Source: Phycisphaeraceae bacterium | GTDB taxonomy: Bacteria; Planctomycetota; Phycisphaerae; Phycisphaerales; UBA1924 | Direction of reading: 5' to 3' | DNA length: 40,132 bases | NCBI GenBank assembly: GCA_019636535.1 | Contig: JAHBXK010000032.1 | Location: 1 to 40,132, forward strand | In this document: piece by piece, positions 1 through 9,210 of the stretch | Position numbering within the stretch: position 1 is the stretch's first letter | Layout: every line of letters begins with the position of its first letter | Position numbers and translations under genes: made by a program | Notes under the pieces: model-generated | Seen by the model: the letters and a program-made list of their open reading frames with translations, nothing else | What the model was told of the DNA's origin: nothing | Databases searched by the model: none

Positions 1-1209
1 CTCCTCCCGCTGCACGCCCATCAGCCACGGCTCGATCAGGTCGCGGTCGATGACCTCCATCCTGCACAGCACCGCCGCTCGCTCGCAGATGTTGCTCAAC
101 TCGCGCACGTTCCCCAGCCACGGATACTCCATCATGAGCGACAGCGCCTCATCGCTGAACCGCTTCAGCGGCCGGCCCTCGCGCACCGAAACCTGACCAA
201 GGAACCACTCCGCAAGCGCCGGCACGTCCTCAAGCCGGTCGCGCAGCGGCGGCAGGTGAATCGGCAGCACGTTCAACCGGAAAAACAGGTCCTGGCGGAA
301 CTGCCCGCGCGAAACCGTCGACGGCAGGTCCCGATTGCTCGTCGCGATTACCCGCACGTCCACACCGATCGACATGCTCGAGCCCACACGCTCGAACGCC
401 CGCTCCTGCAGCACCCGCAGCAGCTTCGCCTGCACCGACGCCGAGATCTCGCTGATCTCGTCCAACAGCAGCGTTCCCCGGTTCGACAGTTCAAACCGCC
501 CCTTCCGCAGCCGCTCCGCGCCCGTGAAAGCCCCCCGCTCGTGCCCGAACAGTTCGCTCTCCAGCAAACTCTCAGAGAGCGCAGCGCAGTTCACCGCCAG
601 AAACGGCTCCTGGCACCGCGGGCTCAGTTCGTGAATCGCCTTCGCCACCACCTCCTTGCCCGTCCCACTCTCGCCGCACACCAGCACCGTCCCGTGGCTC
701 TCGGCCACCGCCAGCACCTGCTGCTTCACTCGGCGAATCGCCGGCGAATCACCCACCAGCCGATCCAGCCCCGTCCGCGCGACACCCGCCGCATCACCCG
801 CCGCAGGCATCGCTGCGCTCCGCAGCACCGCGTTCTCCCGCAGCAGCCGCGCGTGCTCGATCGCCCGCTTCACCGCGATCACCAGTTCATCCCCCTCGAA
901 CGGCTTGGTCAGATAGTCGAAGGCGCCCAACTTCATCGCCTTCACCGCCGTGTCCACCGCCCCGTACGCCGTCATCAGCACCACCGGCAGCCCATCGTCG
1001 ATCGTCCGAACCTGCTCCACCAGTTCCAGACCACTCATGCCCGGCATCTTCAGGTCCGTCACCACCACGTCCGGCCGACGCTGCGCGATCGACGCCAGCG
1101 CCGCCCCCCCGTCCGGCGACGTCACCACCGAAAACCCCGCTCGCTGGAGCGTCGCCCCAACGCTGTCACGGAGAAGTTCCTTGTCATCAACAACCAAAAC
1201 GGTGTGCAT
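1..1209 (-). CDS. Sigma-54-dependent response regulator (NtrC family), C-terminus cut by window edge
   Basis: Two-component transcription activator. Reading leftward from ATG at 1209, residues 1-120 form a receiver domain with the acidic pair DD at 8-9 and phospho-acceptor D52 in VVVTDLKMPG. An AAA+ sigma-54 activation domain follows, with a Walker A GESGTGKE and the diagnostic GAFTGA loop that contacts sigma-54, then LLLDEISEIS (Walker B). 403 codons are in the window; the Fis-type DNA-binding helix-turn-helix expected next lies outside. Its ATG overlaps the TGA of the kinase gene by one base (TGATG), so the two are co-translated and almost certainly a cognate pair. Family assignment is very secure; the target genes are unknown. 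The linkage to a FlgN-like protein would fit a flagellar FlrC/FleR-type regulator, but that is inference. Confidence 0.95.
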   Translation of the reverse strand, partial: MHTVLVVDDKELLRDSVGATLQRAGFSVVTSPDGGAALASIAQRRPDVVVTDLKMPGMSGLELVEQVRTIDDGLPVVLMTAYGAVDTAVKAMKLGAFDYLTKPFEGDELVIAVKRAIEHARLLRENAVLRSAAMPAAGDAAGVARTGLDRLVGDSPAIRRVKQQVLAVAESHGTVLVCGESGTGKEVVAKAIHELSPRCQEPFLAVNCAALSESLLESELFGHERGAFTGAERLRKGRFELSNRGTLLLDEISEISASVQAKLLRVLQERAFERVGSSMSIGVDVRVIATSNRDLPSTVSRGQFRQDLFFRLNVLPIHLPPLRDRLEDVPALAEWFLGQVSVREGRPLKRFSDEALSLMMEYPWLGNVRELSNICERAAVLCRMEVIDRDLIEPWLMGVQREE

Positions 1210-2297
1210 CAGCGATCCTCCATGACCGTGGCGACGGGTTCGCCCGCCGATCCAGTTTCCTGCTCGAACGCCTCCCCCCGCTCCTCCAACGCGAACTCCG
1301 GCAACGCGACCTCGATCCGCGCCCCCGCCCCAACCTCGATCTCTTCCCCGCCCGCCCCCCTCCCAAGCCGCTCCGCCCCGGCGTTCGACACCCAGATCCG
1401 CCCCCCGTGCGCATCCACGATCCGGTGCACGATCGCCAACCCCAGCCCCGTCCCCGCCGCACGCGTCGTGAAGAACGGGTTGAACATCCGCCGCATCGCC
1501 TCGTCACTCAACCCGCCGCCCGAGTCGCGCACCACGATCGACCGCCACCGCCCACCGCGTCGAACGCTGCGTGTCTCCAGCACGATCGTCCGCTCCCGCT
1601 CCGCAACCTCCCGCCCCATCGCCCCCCCCGCCCCCACCGTCCGCTCCTCGATCGCTTCCGCCGCGTTGCGGATCACGTTTACCAGCGCCCGGTGCAGCAG
1701 CATTTCGTCCGCGCGAATCTCGCCCCCCTCGCGCTGACGATCCAGACGAACCACCCGCACACCCGCGAGCCCATCGCCACGCCCCACGCCCGCCAGCGCT
1801 TCCTCGCACGCCCGATCCAGCAGGTCGCTCACGCCCAGCGCTTCCACACGCGGCTTCATCTCCCGCGAAAACGCCAGCACGTCCCCCACCACCGCGTCCA
1901 GCCCGCGAACCGCACGCGCCACCTTCGACGCCACCTCTCGCTCGCTCGGCCGATCCGCCAGATCCTGCTCCAGCATCCGCGCGTACAACCGGATCGAGCC
2001 CAGCGGGTTCCGGATCTCGTGCGCGATCCCCGCCGCCATCTCCCCGAGCGCTGCCAGCCGCCGGCTGCGCTCCAACTGCTCGTTCGCGCTCGCCAGTTGC
2101 CCCTTCAGCCGCGCCACCTCCGATCGCAGAGCCTCGTGGCTCGTCTGCAGCCGCTGCGACGCCTCGTTGAAAGCACCGAGCAAGTCCGCCAGATCGCCCG
2201 GCGTCAACGCCGACAGCGCAGCGCTCGCCGCCGAAGCGTCCACGCGCCCCGCCGGCTCCCCCGCACGCTCGGAAATGTCCTCGATCACCGTCCGCAT
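1209..2297 (-). CDS. Sensor histidine kinase, NtrB/FleS-like
   Basis: Cytoplasmic histidine kinase of 362 residues from ATG 2297. Residues about 40-80 are a coiled coil, followed by the H-box LAALGEMAAGIAHEIRNP with phospho-acceptor H93, an N-box (NVIRNAAEAIEE), and G-boxes RDSGGGL and GTGLGLAIVHRIVDAHGG. No transmembrane segment or recognisable PAS domain precedes the H-box, so the input is probably cytoplasmic and may act through the coiled coil. The frame stays open upstream to 2387, but that would overlap the previous gene by 74 bases; 2297 leaves a 16-base gap and is preferred. The AFNEASQRL...SHEAL coiled coil before the H-box recalls FleS/FlrB kinases. The cognate regulator follows immediately. 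Confidence 0.93.
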   Translation of the reverse strand: MRTVIEDISERAGEPAGRVDASAASAALSALTPGDLADLLGAFNEASQRLQTSHEALRSEVARLKGQLASANEQLERSRRLAALGEMAAGIAHEIRNPLGSIRLYARMLEQDLADRPSEREVASKVARAVRGLDAVVGDVLAFSREMKPRVEALGVSDLLDRACEEALAGVGRGDGLAGVRVVRLDRQREGGEIRADEMLLHRALVNVIRNAAEAIEERTVGAGGAMGREVAERERTIVLETRSVRRGGRWRSIVVRDSGGGLSDEAMRRMFNPFFTTRAAGTGLGLAIVHRIVDAHGGRIWVSNAGAERLGRGAGGEEIEVGAGARIEVALPEFALEERGEAFEQETGSAGEPVATVMEDR

Positions 2298-2313
2298 CCG
2301 TGCCGGTCCATCC

Positions 2314-2787
2314 TCACCCCGCCCCCCGCTCGGTCCCGTGCTCCGCGTTCCCGCGCTGCGCATCCGCGTACGCCCCGATCGCGCCACGCCCGCGCGAAAG
2401 CGCCACCAACTCCCGCGTCACCTCGTCGCGCTTCTTCACCAATTCCGCCCGATCCCCGCCGTCCCGCGTCCGTACACCCTCCACGATCGCGGCGATCTCC
2501 GCCAGCAGCGCGCCGCACCGTGCACGCTCGCGCTCCGACCCGTCAACTTCCCCCCAGCCGCCCGCGCCGGAGGCATCGCCGATCCGCGCACGCACCGCCT
2601 CCATCCGCTCGATCACCATCTGCCGACGCTCCATCACGCCCGGCAGCGACTCCACCGCTCCAGCCTCCTCGCTGCCGACCAGTCCGTGCTGCTCAAGGCT
2701 CAGCGCATCGAGTTCGACGCACAGATCACGCAGCGCTGACAACTCGCGCTCCATCTCGGTCGATGTCGCTCGGTTCCGCTCGTTCAC
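2314..2787 (-). CDS. Small coiled-coil protein, possibly FlgN-like
   Basis: 157-residue, highly charged, mostly helical protein with no signal peptide or membrane segment. It begins with GTG at 2787, sharing GTGA with the stop of the upstream TPR gene, so it is translationally coupled. The layout of long helices (LSALRDLCVELDALSLEQ, then PGVMERRQMVIERMEAVRARI, then a terminal helix ending GAIGAYAD) resembles the FlgN family of flagellar export chaperones, which recognise hook-associated proteins. That likeness is weak and judged by eye. Position ahead of a FleS/FleR-like kinase and regulator is compatible with a flagellar role. It could equally be an unrelated coiled-coil protein. Confidence 0.6.
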   Translation of the reverse strand: MNERNRATSTEMERELSALRDLCVELDALSLEQHGLVGSEEAGAVESLPGVMERRQMVIERMEAVRARIGDASGAGGWGEVDGSERERARCGALLAEIAAIVEGVRTRDGGDRAELVKKRDEVTRELVALSRGRGAIGAYADAQRGNAEHGTERGAG

Positions 2788-5363
2788 GGCCTCTCCTCCC
2801 CGGCACTCGCCGATTCGTGCTCACGCCGATCAAGCAGCGTCCGCGCATCAAGCCACCGCTCCCAATGCCGACGCTCCATCGGCAGGTCCGACCGCGCCCA
2901 CACGCTCTCGGGGAACCGTTCCAGGTGGTGCGCCGCACGCTCGTTGGCCGTCCGCGCTTCGGCCCAGCGTTCCTGCGCCACATACGCATTCACGATCTGC
3001 ACCATCGCCACGAGGCTCGCCGGCTCTTCCGCATACCGCTGCCGCGCCGAGTCGTACGCCCGCACCGCCAGGTCGAAGTCGCCTAGGTCGAAGGCACAGT
3101 CACCCTCGTAGAAGTACGCGTTGCGGATGTAGAGCCGGTCCAGTTCCGTCAGCGAAGTGGCCGGCCGTGCTTCAAGAGCCGTCCGAACCTCGCGGTACTT
3201 CCCCATCGCCTCGCTCAGCCGCTCCGCGCGAGCTTCGGCCAACTGCGCACGCTCGGCGTGCGGAAGACTCTGATCCAACGACGCCGCAATCCCGGCCGCG
3301 CTCAGCCGCAGCGAGTCCGCCAGCCAGAACCGCCAGTGCTCGATCGCCATCTCGTCCGGGTACCGCCGAACCAGTTCGCGAAGCCGACCAACCGCCGCGG
3401 CGTGCCGACCCGTCGAGTAGTACAACCGCCCCAGTTCCACCAGCGCATCGCGGAACGTCGGCGACTCCGGCGCCACCACGCTCCCGTCCACCACCGACAG
3501 CAGCAGGTTCTCCGCCTCATCATCGTTGTCCGACGAGTCGTCGCGAAGAAGACACCTCGCCAAGGGCACCACCGACAAGTCGCCCCACGGCCCCGACCCC
3601 TTCATCGTCCCGCCCTCACGCAACGAGCGGAACAGCGCCGCAGCCGAACCGAAGTCCCCGAGCGCCATGAACGTCTGCGCCAGCCGAAACCTCGCTTCCT
3701 GCTTGCGGGGGTCCGCGTCGGCCGCGCTGTCCGCGTACGCGCCAAACTCCCGCTTGGCCGATTCCAGATCCCCCGCCTGGTCGTACGAATCCGCCGCCAT
3801 CCACATCGCGTCCGCGTACCCCTCCTGATCGCTCGCCGACACCTTCGACGCAAACGCCTTGGAGTGCTCCGCCGCCAGCAGGAAGTGGCTCTTGATCTCG
3901 GTCCGTTCGATCGGGTTCAGCCGCGCGAACGAGAAGTCCACCCCCTCGCGCCCCTTCGCCGCCGACAACTGCAACTCACCCATCCGCCGATGCACCCGCG
4001 CCAGCATCGAGTGAACGTCCGTCGGAACCTCGTGGTCGCGGTACAGACTCTCCGCGAGTTTCGCGAACCGCAGCGAACTCGCAAGGTCCTCCGCCTGCTC
4101 GCGATCAACCGCCCGGTCCAGCAGGCTCGACGCCACACGCTCCCTCGTCACGCCCCACCGCGACGGCGGCGGCCGCGTCCGCACCCGGTCCACCACCTCC
4201 GCATACCGCCGGATCGAACTCTCCAGGTCCGCCGACGCCTCCTCCGGATACCCCGCGCCGATCACCGCGCCCTCAACCTCCGCGAGTCCGAGCAGCGCGG
4301 GCAGGTAACTCTCCGTCGTCGATTGCTCGCTCACCACGTGCAGGAACCGCGCCCGCGCTCCCGGCAGGTCCCCCACCGTCTGCATGATCCGCCCGATCAT
4401 CACTTCCACCGGCGCCCGCGCGGGGTCCAGCGGGTCAAGCGACTCCGACGCAACCTCCAACTGCCGCATCGCCGCGTCGAACTGCCCCGCCTCGAAGTAC
4501 GCGCGACCCAACAGCGCGTGCAACTCCGCGTTCACCTCCGCGCTCGCCCGCTCGCCGATCCGAATCCGGGGCAGCAACTTGACGATCGCGTCCTCCGCCC
4601 GCCCCGCCGAGAGCAGCAACTCCGCCTGCCGTGCAACCACCCACGCCCGATCCACGGGCGACAACTCTGGCTCCAACTGCAACTCGCCCAGCAGTTCCAG
4701 CGTCACTCCGTCGCGAGGCGACGACGACCGCATGTTGTGCTCAACAATCTGCCGGAACAGCCGGATCCGCGCCTGACCCGACCCCGCACCCACACCCCCT
4801 TCGCCCGGCTCCTTCCGCGAGAAGTCCGCCGACCGAACCACCGTCAGCGCTTCGTCGATCCGGTCCAGCGCCAAGAGCGACGCCACCAGCCGGAACACGT
4901 CCCCCTCCAGCAACACCGCTTCGTGGCTCTGCGCTGCGCGGTAGTTGTCCACCACCACCCGGTGGTTCTCGCTCCGATTGAACCCCAGCAGTTCCTGCGC
5001 CCCGCTGAACGACCTCGCGACCGTCAGGTGGTAGTCGCGCAGGTGCTCCGGCCGCACGCCCCCCGCCTCGCCCGCGTCGATAAACCGCTTCACCTGCGTG
5101 TTCAGCAGTTCGATGCACTCTTCGTACTTCCGCGACTCAGCCAGCGCCACCGCCCGCGCCAGCGGCCGCGACGGATCGGGCTTCGGGCGAGACTTCACCG
5201 CGATCGTCAACCCGCCAACAAGCAACCCAAGGCCCACCGCCAGCACCGGCAGCGGCCACACCAGCCGCCAGCGCACACCCTGTCCACCCGCCGAAGGTGA
5301 AGCGATGGGCGTCGACGACCCGGTCGTCTGTGCCGATGCGTTCGGGTTCTTGTCTTCCGCCAT
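2784..5363 (-). CDS. Membrane-anchored TPR-repeat protein
   Basis: 859 residues, first gene of the minus-strand operon. A disordered Ser/Thr/Pro-rich N-terminus (1-30) is followed by one transmembrane helix at about 31-56 (LVWPLPVLAVGLGLLVGGLTIAV) with no cleavage site, so most of the chain should lie on the periplasmic side. The rest is an all-helical solenoid with recognisable TPR units, for example RALLGRAYFEAGQFDAAMRQLEVA-like and FYEGDCAFDLGDFDLAVRAYDSARQRY-like segments (A8, G/A20, A27 pattern). TPR solenoids are protein-binding scaffolds; the partner cannot be read from sequence. ATG 5363 is followed by charged MAEDKNPN. The stop overlaps the next start by four bases. Confidence 0.85.
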   Translation of the reverse strand: MAEDKNPNASAQTTGSSTPIASPSAGGQGVRWRLVWPLPVLAVGLGLLVGGLTIAVKSRPKPDPSRPLARAVALAESRKYEECIELLNTQVKRFIDAGEAGGVRPEHLRDYHLTVARSFSGAQELLGFNRSENHRVVVDNYRAAQSHEAVLLEGDVFRLVASLLALDRIDEALTVVRSADFSRKEPGEGGVGAGSGQARIRLFRQIVEHNMRSSSPRDGVTLELLGELQLEPELSPVDRAWVVARQAELLLSAGRAEDAIVKLLPRIRIGERASAEVNAELHALLGRAYFEAGQFDAAMRQLEVASESLDPLDPARAPVEVMIGRIMQTVGDLPGARARFLHVVSEQSTTESYLPALLGLAEVEGAVIGAGYPEEASADLESSIRRYAEVVDRVRTRPPPSRWGVTRERVASSLLDRAVDREQAEDLASSLRFAKLAESLYRDHEVPTDVHSMLARVHRRMGELQLSAAKGREGVDFSFARLNPIERTEIKSHFLLAAEHSKAFASKVSASDQEGYADAMWMAADSYDQAGDLESAKREFGAYADSAADADPRKQEARFRLAQTFMALGDFGSAAALFRSLREGGTMKGSGPWGDLSVVPLARCLLRDDSSDNDDEAENLLLSVVDGSVVAPESPTFRDALVELGRLYYSTGRHAAAVGRLRELVRRYPDEMAIEHWRFWLADSLRLSAAGIAASLDQSLPHAERAQLAEARAERLSEAMGKYREVRTALEARPATSLTELDRLYIRNAYFYEGDCAFDLGDFDLAVRAYDSARQRYAEEPASLVAMVQIVNAYVAQERWAEARTANERAAHHLERFPESVWARSDLPMERRHWERWLDARTLLDRREHESASAGEERP

Positions 5364-5637
5364 GCGCTCCGTCCGTGGAGGGGGGGTGGGGGGTGAGGCT
5401 CTTCGGGAGTGGGAGAGTCTGAATGTGACTGGGCGAAGGTGTCAAACTTGTCCAGCGCGCAAGCCACAACCCGGCCGCGATCGAGCCATCCATGCCTCGA
5501 CGACGGCCAAACTTGCGCGAGAACACGCCTACACGACGCATCCCCATGCGATTATCGGGCGACCACCCTCCCCCTCTTCACCTTCCACGCGCACACCGTG
5601 CGCATAGCGCACTCCACGCGCCCCGACACGCCCACCC
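5364..5637. other. Intergenic region between two minus-strand operons
   Basis: 274 bases without a convincing gene. It must hold the promoter of the TPR-kinase operon (right-to-left from 5363) and the 3' end of the RDD operon. A compact hairpin GCGCAC-ACC-GTGCGC lies at 5589-5603, about 35 bases past the RDD stop, without a clear U-tract; it could be a weak terminator or processing stem. A purine-rich G-tract stretch lies at 5381-5395. No clear -35/-10 or -24/-12 element was seen. Confidence 0.5.
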
Positions 5638-7581
5638 TCATTCCGGTGTCTCGACCGGCCGCACCTGGATCACCAGCGTCCGACCCGCGATGTCCCCCGG
5701 GTGCCGGCGAGAGCGATCGAACAGCATGAACAACCCCACCACCGGCGCTCCCCACCGGATCGCGTTCCGCAGCGCAGCGCTCCACAGCGGCGGATGCAGC
5801 GGCGGTCCCGCACGCGTGGCCGCGCCTTCCGCGCTGCTCGGTCCCTTCCCCTCACCCTTCTGTTCCGCGGTTCGTTGCTCACCCTCCGCCGAGCCCTCCC
5901 CTTCCTTCTTCTTCTCCGCTTCCTCTTCCGCTGCGCCCACGACCCACAATCCAAGCGCAGCCTTGCCGAGACTCCGCCCCGCCAGCCACTCACCCAGCGT
6001 CGTGTGAACCCACGCCAACCCCAGCGCGAGCGCCAGCGTCGTCGGGCTGAAGGTCCCCGCCGACCACGGGAACGGGAAGACCGCATCGCGCACCGGCACA
6101 CCCAGAATCAGCCCCGCCGCCGCCGCCGCGGGCACATAGTCCAGAAACGCCGCCAGCATCCGACGCACCGGGGCCGCGGGCATGTACCCCCGCGGCGCTG
6201 CCACAACCCGATCGCTCCGCAGCACGAACACCACCACCCCGACCATCGTCATCACCAGGATCCACGCCAGCACCTCGAGTTCGCGCTCCAGCCCCGTCCG
6301 CCCGGCCAGTGCACCCCCGTCAAAGACCGCACGCCCCGAGAGCGTCACCTCCAGCATCCGCCGCTTCGGCGTCGAGAGCGGCAGCGTCCCCGGCGCTTGC
6401 GGACGCCGACGGCCCTCCGTCGCCGACTCCTCGAACCACACCAGCGCCAGCCCGCTCGAACCCCACTCACGCCCCACCGCCGTCACCGCCGCATCTCGCG
6501 GAACGCCCTCCAATCGCGCGATCTCCACCCCGCCACTCGATTCCCATCTGTGCAGCACGCACATCGCAGGCGAGCCGTCCGGCCACGAAACCGACACGAC
6601 AAAGTCACGTCCCGACTCGCGCACGCGGTGCCACGACTCCGGCGACCACGCCTTCCCCTTCCACTCGCCGCCGTCAGCGCGATGCAGCCGCAGCCACCAA
6701 GACACCCGTCGCCAGTCCAACCCCACACCCTCTGCGGCCGCCGACTCCCGCACCGCGATCGGCGTCGTCCACTCGTCAATCCACCCGAGTTCTCCATCCC
6801 TCCCCTCTCGCATCACCAGCACACGCACCCCCGCGAACGCGTCCGTCTCCGTCCCCCACGGCAACAGCCAGCACAGCGCTTCGCGGTCCGGCCACTCCTC
6901 CGCCGGCAGCCCCGCCCACGGCGCGGCCAGCGCACGCCACTCATTCCCCCCTCCACCCACGCTCCCCCCGCCCGCCAGGTGCATCAGCGTCCACGCCCCG
7001 CCCGCCTCTTCCCCCGACAACTCCGCTCGCTGACGCCGGCGCATCAGCGCCACCGACCCGCCGCGCGTCATCGCCAACCCAGTCAGTTCCGGCATCCCGG
7101 GCAGACTCGGCAGCACCTCAGGCCGACCCGGCGGATACTCGAACATCGTCCCCGGCCCGGAAATCACGCTCTGCCCGAGCACTCGCCGCTGCCGCACCGG
7201 CCCCGCCGACGCCTCACCACCCGCGCCCTCGCTCCGAACCGCCTCGTCGCGGAGTGCCACGATGTACCCCCACGAACTCCGCCCCAGCGCTTCCACGCTC
7301 TGCGGAACCGCCGAGACCGCCCGGATCGAACCCAGCGGCACCCGACCGCTCCCCGTCCCGCGCGGCGGCAGATGGAACAGGTGCGTCACCTGCTGCCGAT
7401 GGTCGCGAACCGCCACCCACCCGTGATCCAGCGGCTCAACCCGCGCTGCGCCCTGCTCCCCCTGCGCGCTCGAAGCGCCCGGCTGCGCTTCCGCACTCAC
7501 CGCCGCGTGCGTCTGCGCGCCGGTCCACACCGCCAGCACCGCGAAGATGACGACGCACCGAAGCGCCGGCCAAGCCTTCAT
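5638..7581 (-). CDS. Secreted/membrane protein with C-terminal RDD domain
   Basis: 647 residues from ATG 7581. The frame is open upstream to 8319, but that part is antisense-overlapping the lipoprotein gene; ATG 7581 gives a clean signal peptide (MKAWPALRCVVIFAVLAVWTG...). A large soluble, probably extracytoplasmic beta-rich region (about 30-420) precedes a transmembrane helix (VLAWILVMTMVGVVVFVL). After it comes an RDD-type module: RMLAAFLDYVPAAAAAG with the Arg and Asp of RDD domains, a second and third hydrophobic segment, GRSLGKAALGLWVV, and a final RHPGDIAGRTLV box. A 40-residue Glu/Lys-rich insert interrupts the RDD module. RDD proteins are often transport- or stress-associated, but the role here is unknown. 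It lies 23 bases after the lipoprotein gene. Confidence 0.8.
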   Translation of the reverse strand: MKAWPALRCVVIFAVLAVWTGAQTHAAVSAEAQPGASSAQGEQGAARVEPLDHGWVAVRDHRQQVTHLFHLPPRGTGSGRVPLGSIRAVSAVPQSVEALGRSSWGYIVALRDEAVRSEGAGGEASAGPVRQRRVLGQSVISGPGTMFEYPPGRPEVLPSLPGMPELTGLAMTRGGSVALMRRRQRAELSGEEAGGAWTLMHLAGGGSVGGGGNEWRALAAPWAGLPAEEWPDREALCWLLPWGTETDAFAGVRVLVMREGRDGELGWIDEWTTPIAVRESAAAEGVGLDWRRVSWWLRLHRADGGEWKGKAWSPESWHRVRESGRDFVVSVSWPDGSPAMCVLHRWESSGGVEIARLEGVPRDAAVTAVGREWGSSGLALVWFEESATEGRRRPQAPGTLPLSTPKRRMLEVTLSGRAVFDGGALAGRTGLERELEVLAWILVMTMVGVVVFVLRSDRVVAAPRGYMPAAPVRRMLAAFLDYVPAAAAAGLILGVPVRDAVFPFPWSAGTFSPTTLALALGLAWVHTTLGEWLAGRSLGKAALGLWVVGAAEEEAEKKKEGEGSAEGEQRTAEQKGEGKGPSSAEGAATRAGPPLHPPLWSAALRNAIRWGAPVVGLFMLFDRSRRHPGDIAGRTLVIQVRPVETPE

Positions 7582-7604
7582 GCGCCGATCGTAGCGGTTC
7601 ACAC

Positions 7605-8558
7605 TCACCGCTCCGCACCAACCGTGCGCTCGCCATCCGCCGCGTCGAGATCGCGCACGTCGGCCGGTTCGACCGAGAAATTCTTCAGCAGCGCATCGAG
7701 TTCGAAAGCGCGGTCGCTCACACGCTGATCGCTCACGTCGCTCAGACTCAGCCGAATCTGCGCCTCCGAACCCTCCGGCAACACGCTCACGCGCGCTGGC
7801 ATCCGCGGCCGATGCCCCAGCACCGGCCGGTCCATGATCTCCGCCCGCTCGTCCCCTTCCAGTTCCGCCACCACCACCCGCCGCCGGTTCGCATCCCACA
7901 ACTCGATCCGAACCGGGAACCACTCCTTCGGGTCCGCCCAGATCCGCTGGTACCCCACAACGCCCGCGCCTCCGCCGCCGTTCCCGCCCCCAGCGCGGAT
8001 CGCCGTCGTCACGCCCACCAGCGACCGATCCGTGCTCCACTCGGTCACACCCCCCCCCGCGGCGTCGATCCGCATCACGCCCAACAGCCGGACAAGGTCC
8101 CACGGCGCCACGTTCACCCCCAGTTGCGCGCGAGCCCGCGCACCGTCCGGCGTCCGCACACCCACCGACGCCGTCGGTCGGTCCTGCACGTCGAACCACC
8201 AATACCGCTCCGCATCGCACCCGAACCAGAACACCGTCCGCCCCGCCTTGCCCAGACTCAGCGCCACGCGATCGGGCAACACCAGTTGCAGCGTCCCCTC
8301 CGCCTGCTCGTCCTGCCACTTCCCATCGTCATCGCGATACCGCAGCCGCACAACCACCCGCGCCCGCAGACGCTGAATGTGCTCCAGCCGTGCGTTGTAC
8401 CGCTCGGCCGCCACCGCGAACCCCGGCGCGGGGCGGTCGTCCGACTTCACCGCCGATCCATCCCCACGTTCCTGGTTCGTCTCGCACCCACCCAGAGCGC
8501 TCACCACCACCGCTGCGCCCAGCGCCCACACAGCGTGTTTCGCACGCCCGCGCCTCAC
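7605..8558 (-). CDS. Lipoprotein, LolA-like fold suspected
   Basis: 317 residues with a lipoprotein signal: short Arg/Lys n-region, hydrophobic core, lipobox ALGGC with lipidated C25. The mature part starts RYNARLEHIQRLRARVVVRLRY and continues with alternating beta strands (GTLQLVLPDRVALSLGKAGRTVFWFGCD, YWWFDVQD). This is the look of LolA/LolB-type or DUF4292-like proteins that carry or sense lipidated ligands; the fold call is by eye. A Gly-rich loop (GGGNGGGGAG) sits mid-protein. Its ATG overlaps the stop of the upstream gene (ATGA, 8555-8558), and the RDD membrane protein follows after 23 bases, so the three probably form one functional unit at the cell envelope. Confidence 0.75.
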   Translation of the reverse strand: MRRGRAKHAVWALGAAVVVSALGGCETNQERGDGSAVKSDDRPAPGFAVAAERYNARLEHIQRLRARVVVRLRYRDDDGKWQDEQAEGTLQLVLPDRVALSLGKAGRTVFWFGCDAERYWWFDVQDRPTASVGVRTPDGARARAQLGVNVAPWDLVRLLGVMRIDAAGGGVTEWSTDRSLVGVTTAIRAGGGNGGGGAGVVGYQRIWADPKEWFPVRIELWDANRRRVVVAELEGDERAEIMDRPVLGHRPRMPARVSVLPEGSEAQIRLSLSDVSDQRVSDRAFELDALLKNFSVEPADVRDLDAADGERTVGAER

Positions 8559-9142
8559 GACCCGCCCCCCACGCCCCCCACGCCCCCACCTTCTCCTTGC
8601 GACACCCCGCCCGTCATCACCCCCTCCAGCATCTCCGCCACACGCCCCATCACCTCTTCGCTCAGTCCCGGATCGACCACCTCGATCGACCCCGCCTCCG
8701 AGCCCCGGAACCGAACCAGCATTCGCCCCGGCCGGCTCGACTCGATCACCAGCAGCCGCTTCCGCGCCAGCACCAGCGCCAGCACGAACACAAACGCCCG
8801 AGCCTCCTCCGCGCCCGATCGCGCTGACTCCTCCACGCTCTGCTCGAACATCTCGATCAGCGACGCATCATCCACCCACACCCGCGGCCTGGCCCCCGGC
8901 TCCGGCACGCGACCGCGCCAGATCCCCAGCACGATCACGCGCCGACCGTCCGGCGTCCGCACCGGCCGCTCCGCCGCCTCCCACGCCCCGGGCGAGTAAT
9001 CCAGACGCACAAACTCTTCGCTCCCCGGCTCCTGCGCCAACACCGCCACGAACGCATCGCCCGTGTTCAGCGCAGCGCCCGTCCCCGCGCACACCCGCGT
9101 TGGCGCGCCCAACGAATACCCGCTTCGCATCGATGCCGTCAT
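8555..9142 (-). CDS. Conserved unknown with CxxTG-like and RKRLL motifs
   Basis: 195 residues from ATG 9142 (MTASMRSGYSLG); a TTG at 9181 would add 13 residues and cannot be excluded. Visible landmarks are C18 in VCAGTGAALNTGDAFVAVL, reminiscent of a degenerate zinc-ribbon beta hairpin, then FVRLDYSPGAWE, a DDASLIEMFEQS helix and an ALVLARKRLLVIES helix. I recall this RLDYS...RKRLL layout from unnamed planctomycete proteins, but cannot verify it here. The C-terminus is a Gly-rich tail. No signal peptide or membrane segment. It is coupled by a four-base overlap to the lipoprotein gene, so it probably works with that envelope system. Function unknown. Confidence 0.75.
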   Translation of the reverse strand: MTASMRSGYSLGAPTRVCAGTGAALNTGDAFVAVLAQEPGSEEFVRLDYSPGAWEAAERPVRTPDGRRVIVLGIWRGRVPEPGARPRVWVDDASLIEMFEQSVEESARSGAEEARAFVFVLALVLARKRLLVIESSRPGRMLVRFRGSEAGSIEVVDPGLSEEVMGRVAEMLEGVMTGGVSQGEGGGVGGVGGGS

Positions 9143-9210
9143 CCGCCCAGTGTACGTCTCGACCGTGGACCCCTCCCCCAACCGCGCGCCCCACGATCCT
9201 CACTCAACGC

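Noticed and set aside
256..5300. Several long plus-strand frames opposite the TPR/kinase/regulator operon
   Set aside because: Their products are Arg/His/Pro-rich mirror images of the minus-strand genes, an effect of high GC at third codon positions.
7582..8319. N-terminal extension of the RDD protein
   Set aside because: It overlaps the lipoprotein gene in another frame on the same strand; ATG 7581 starts a proper signal peptide.
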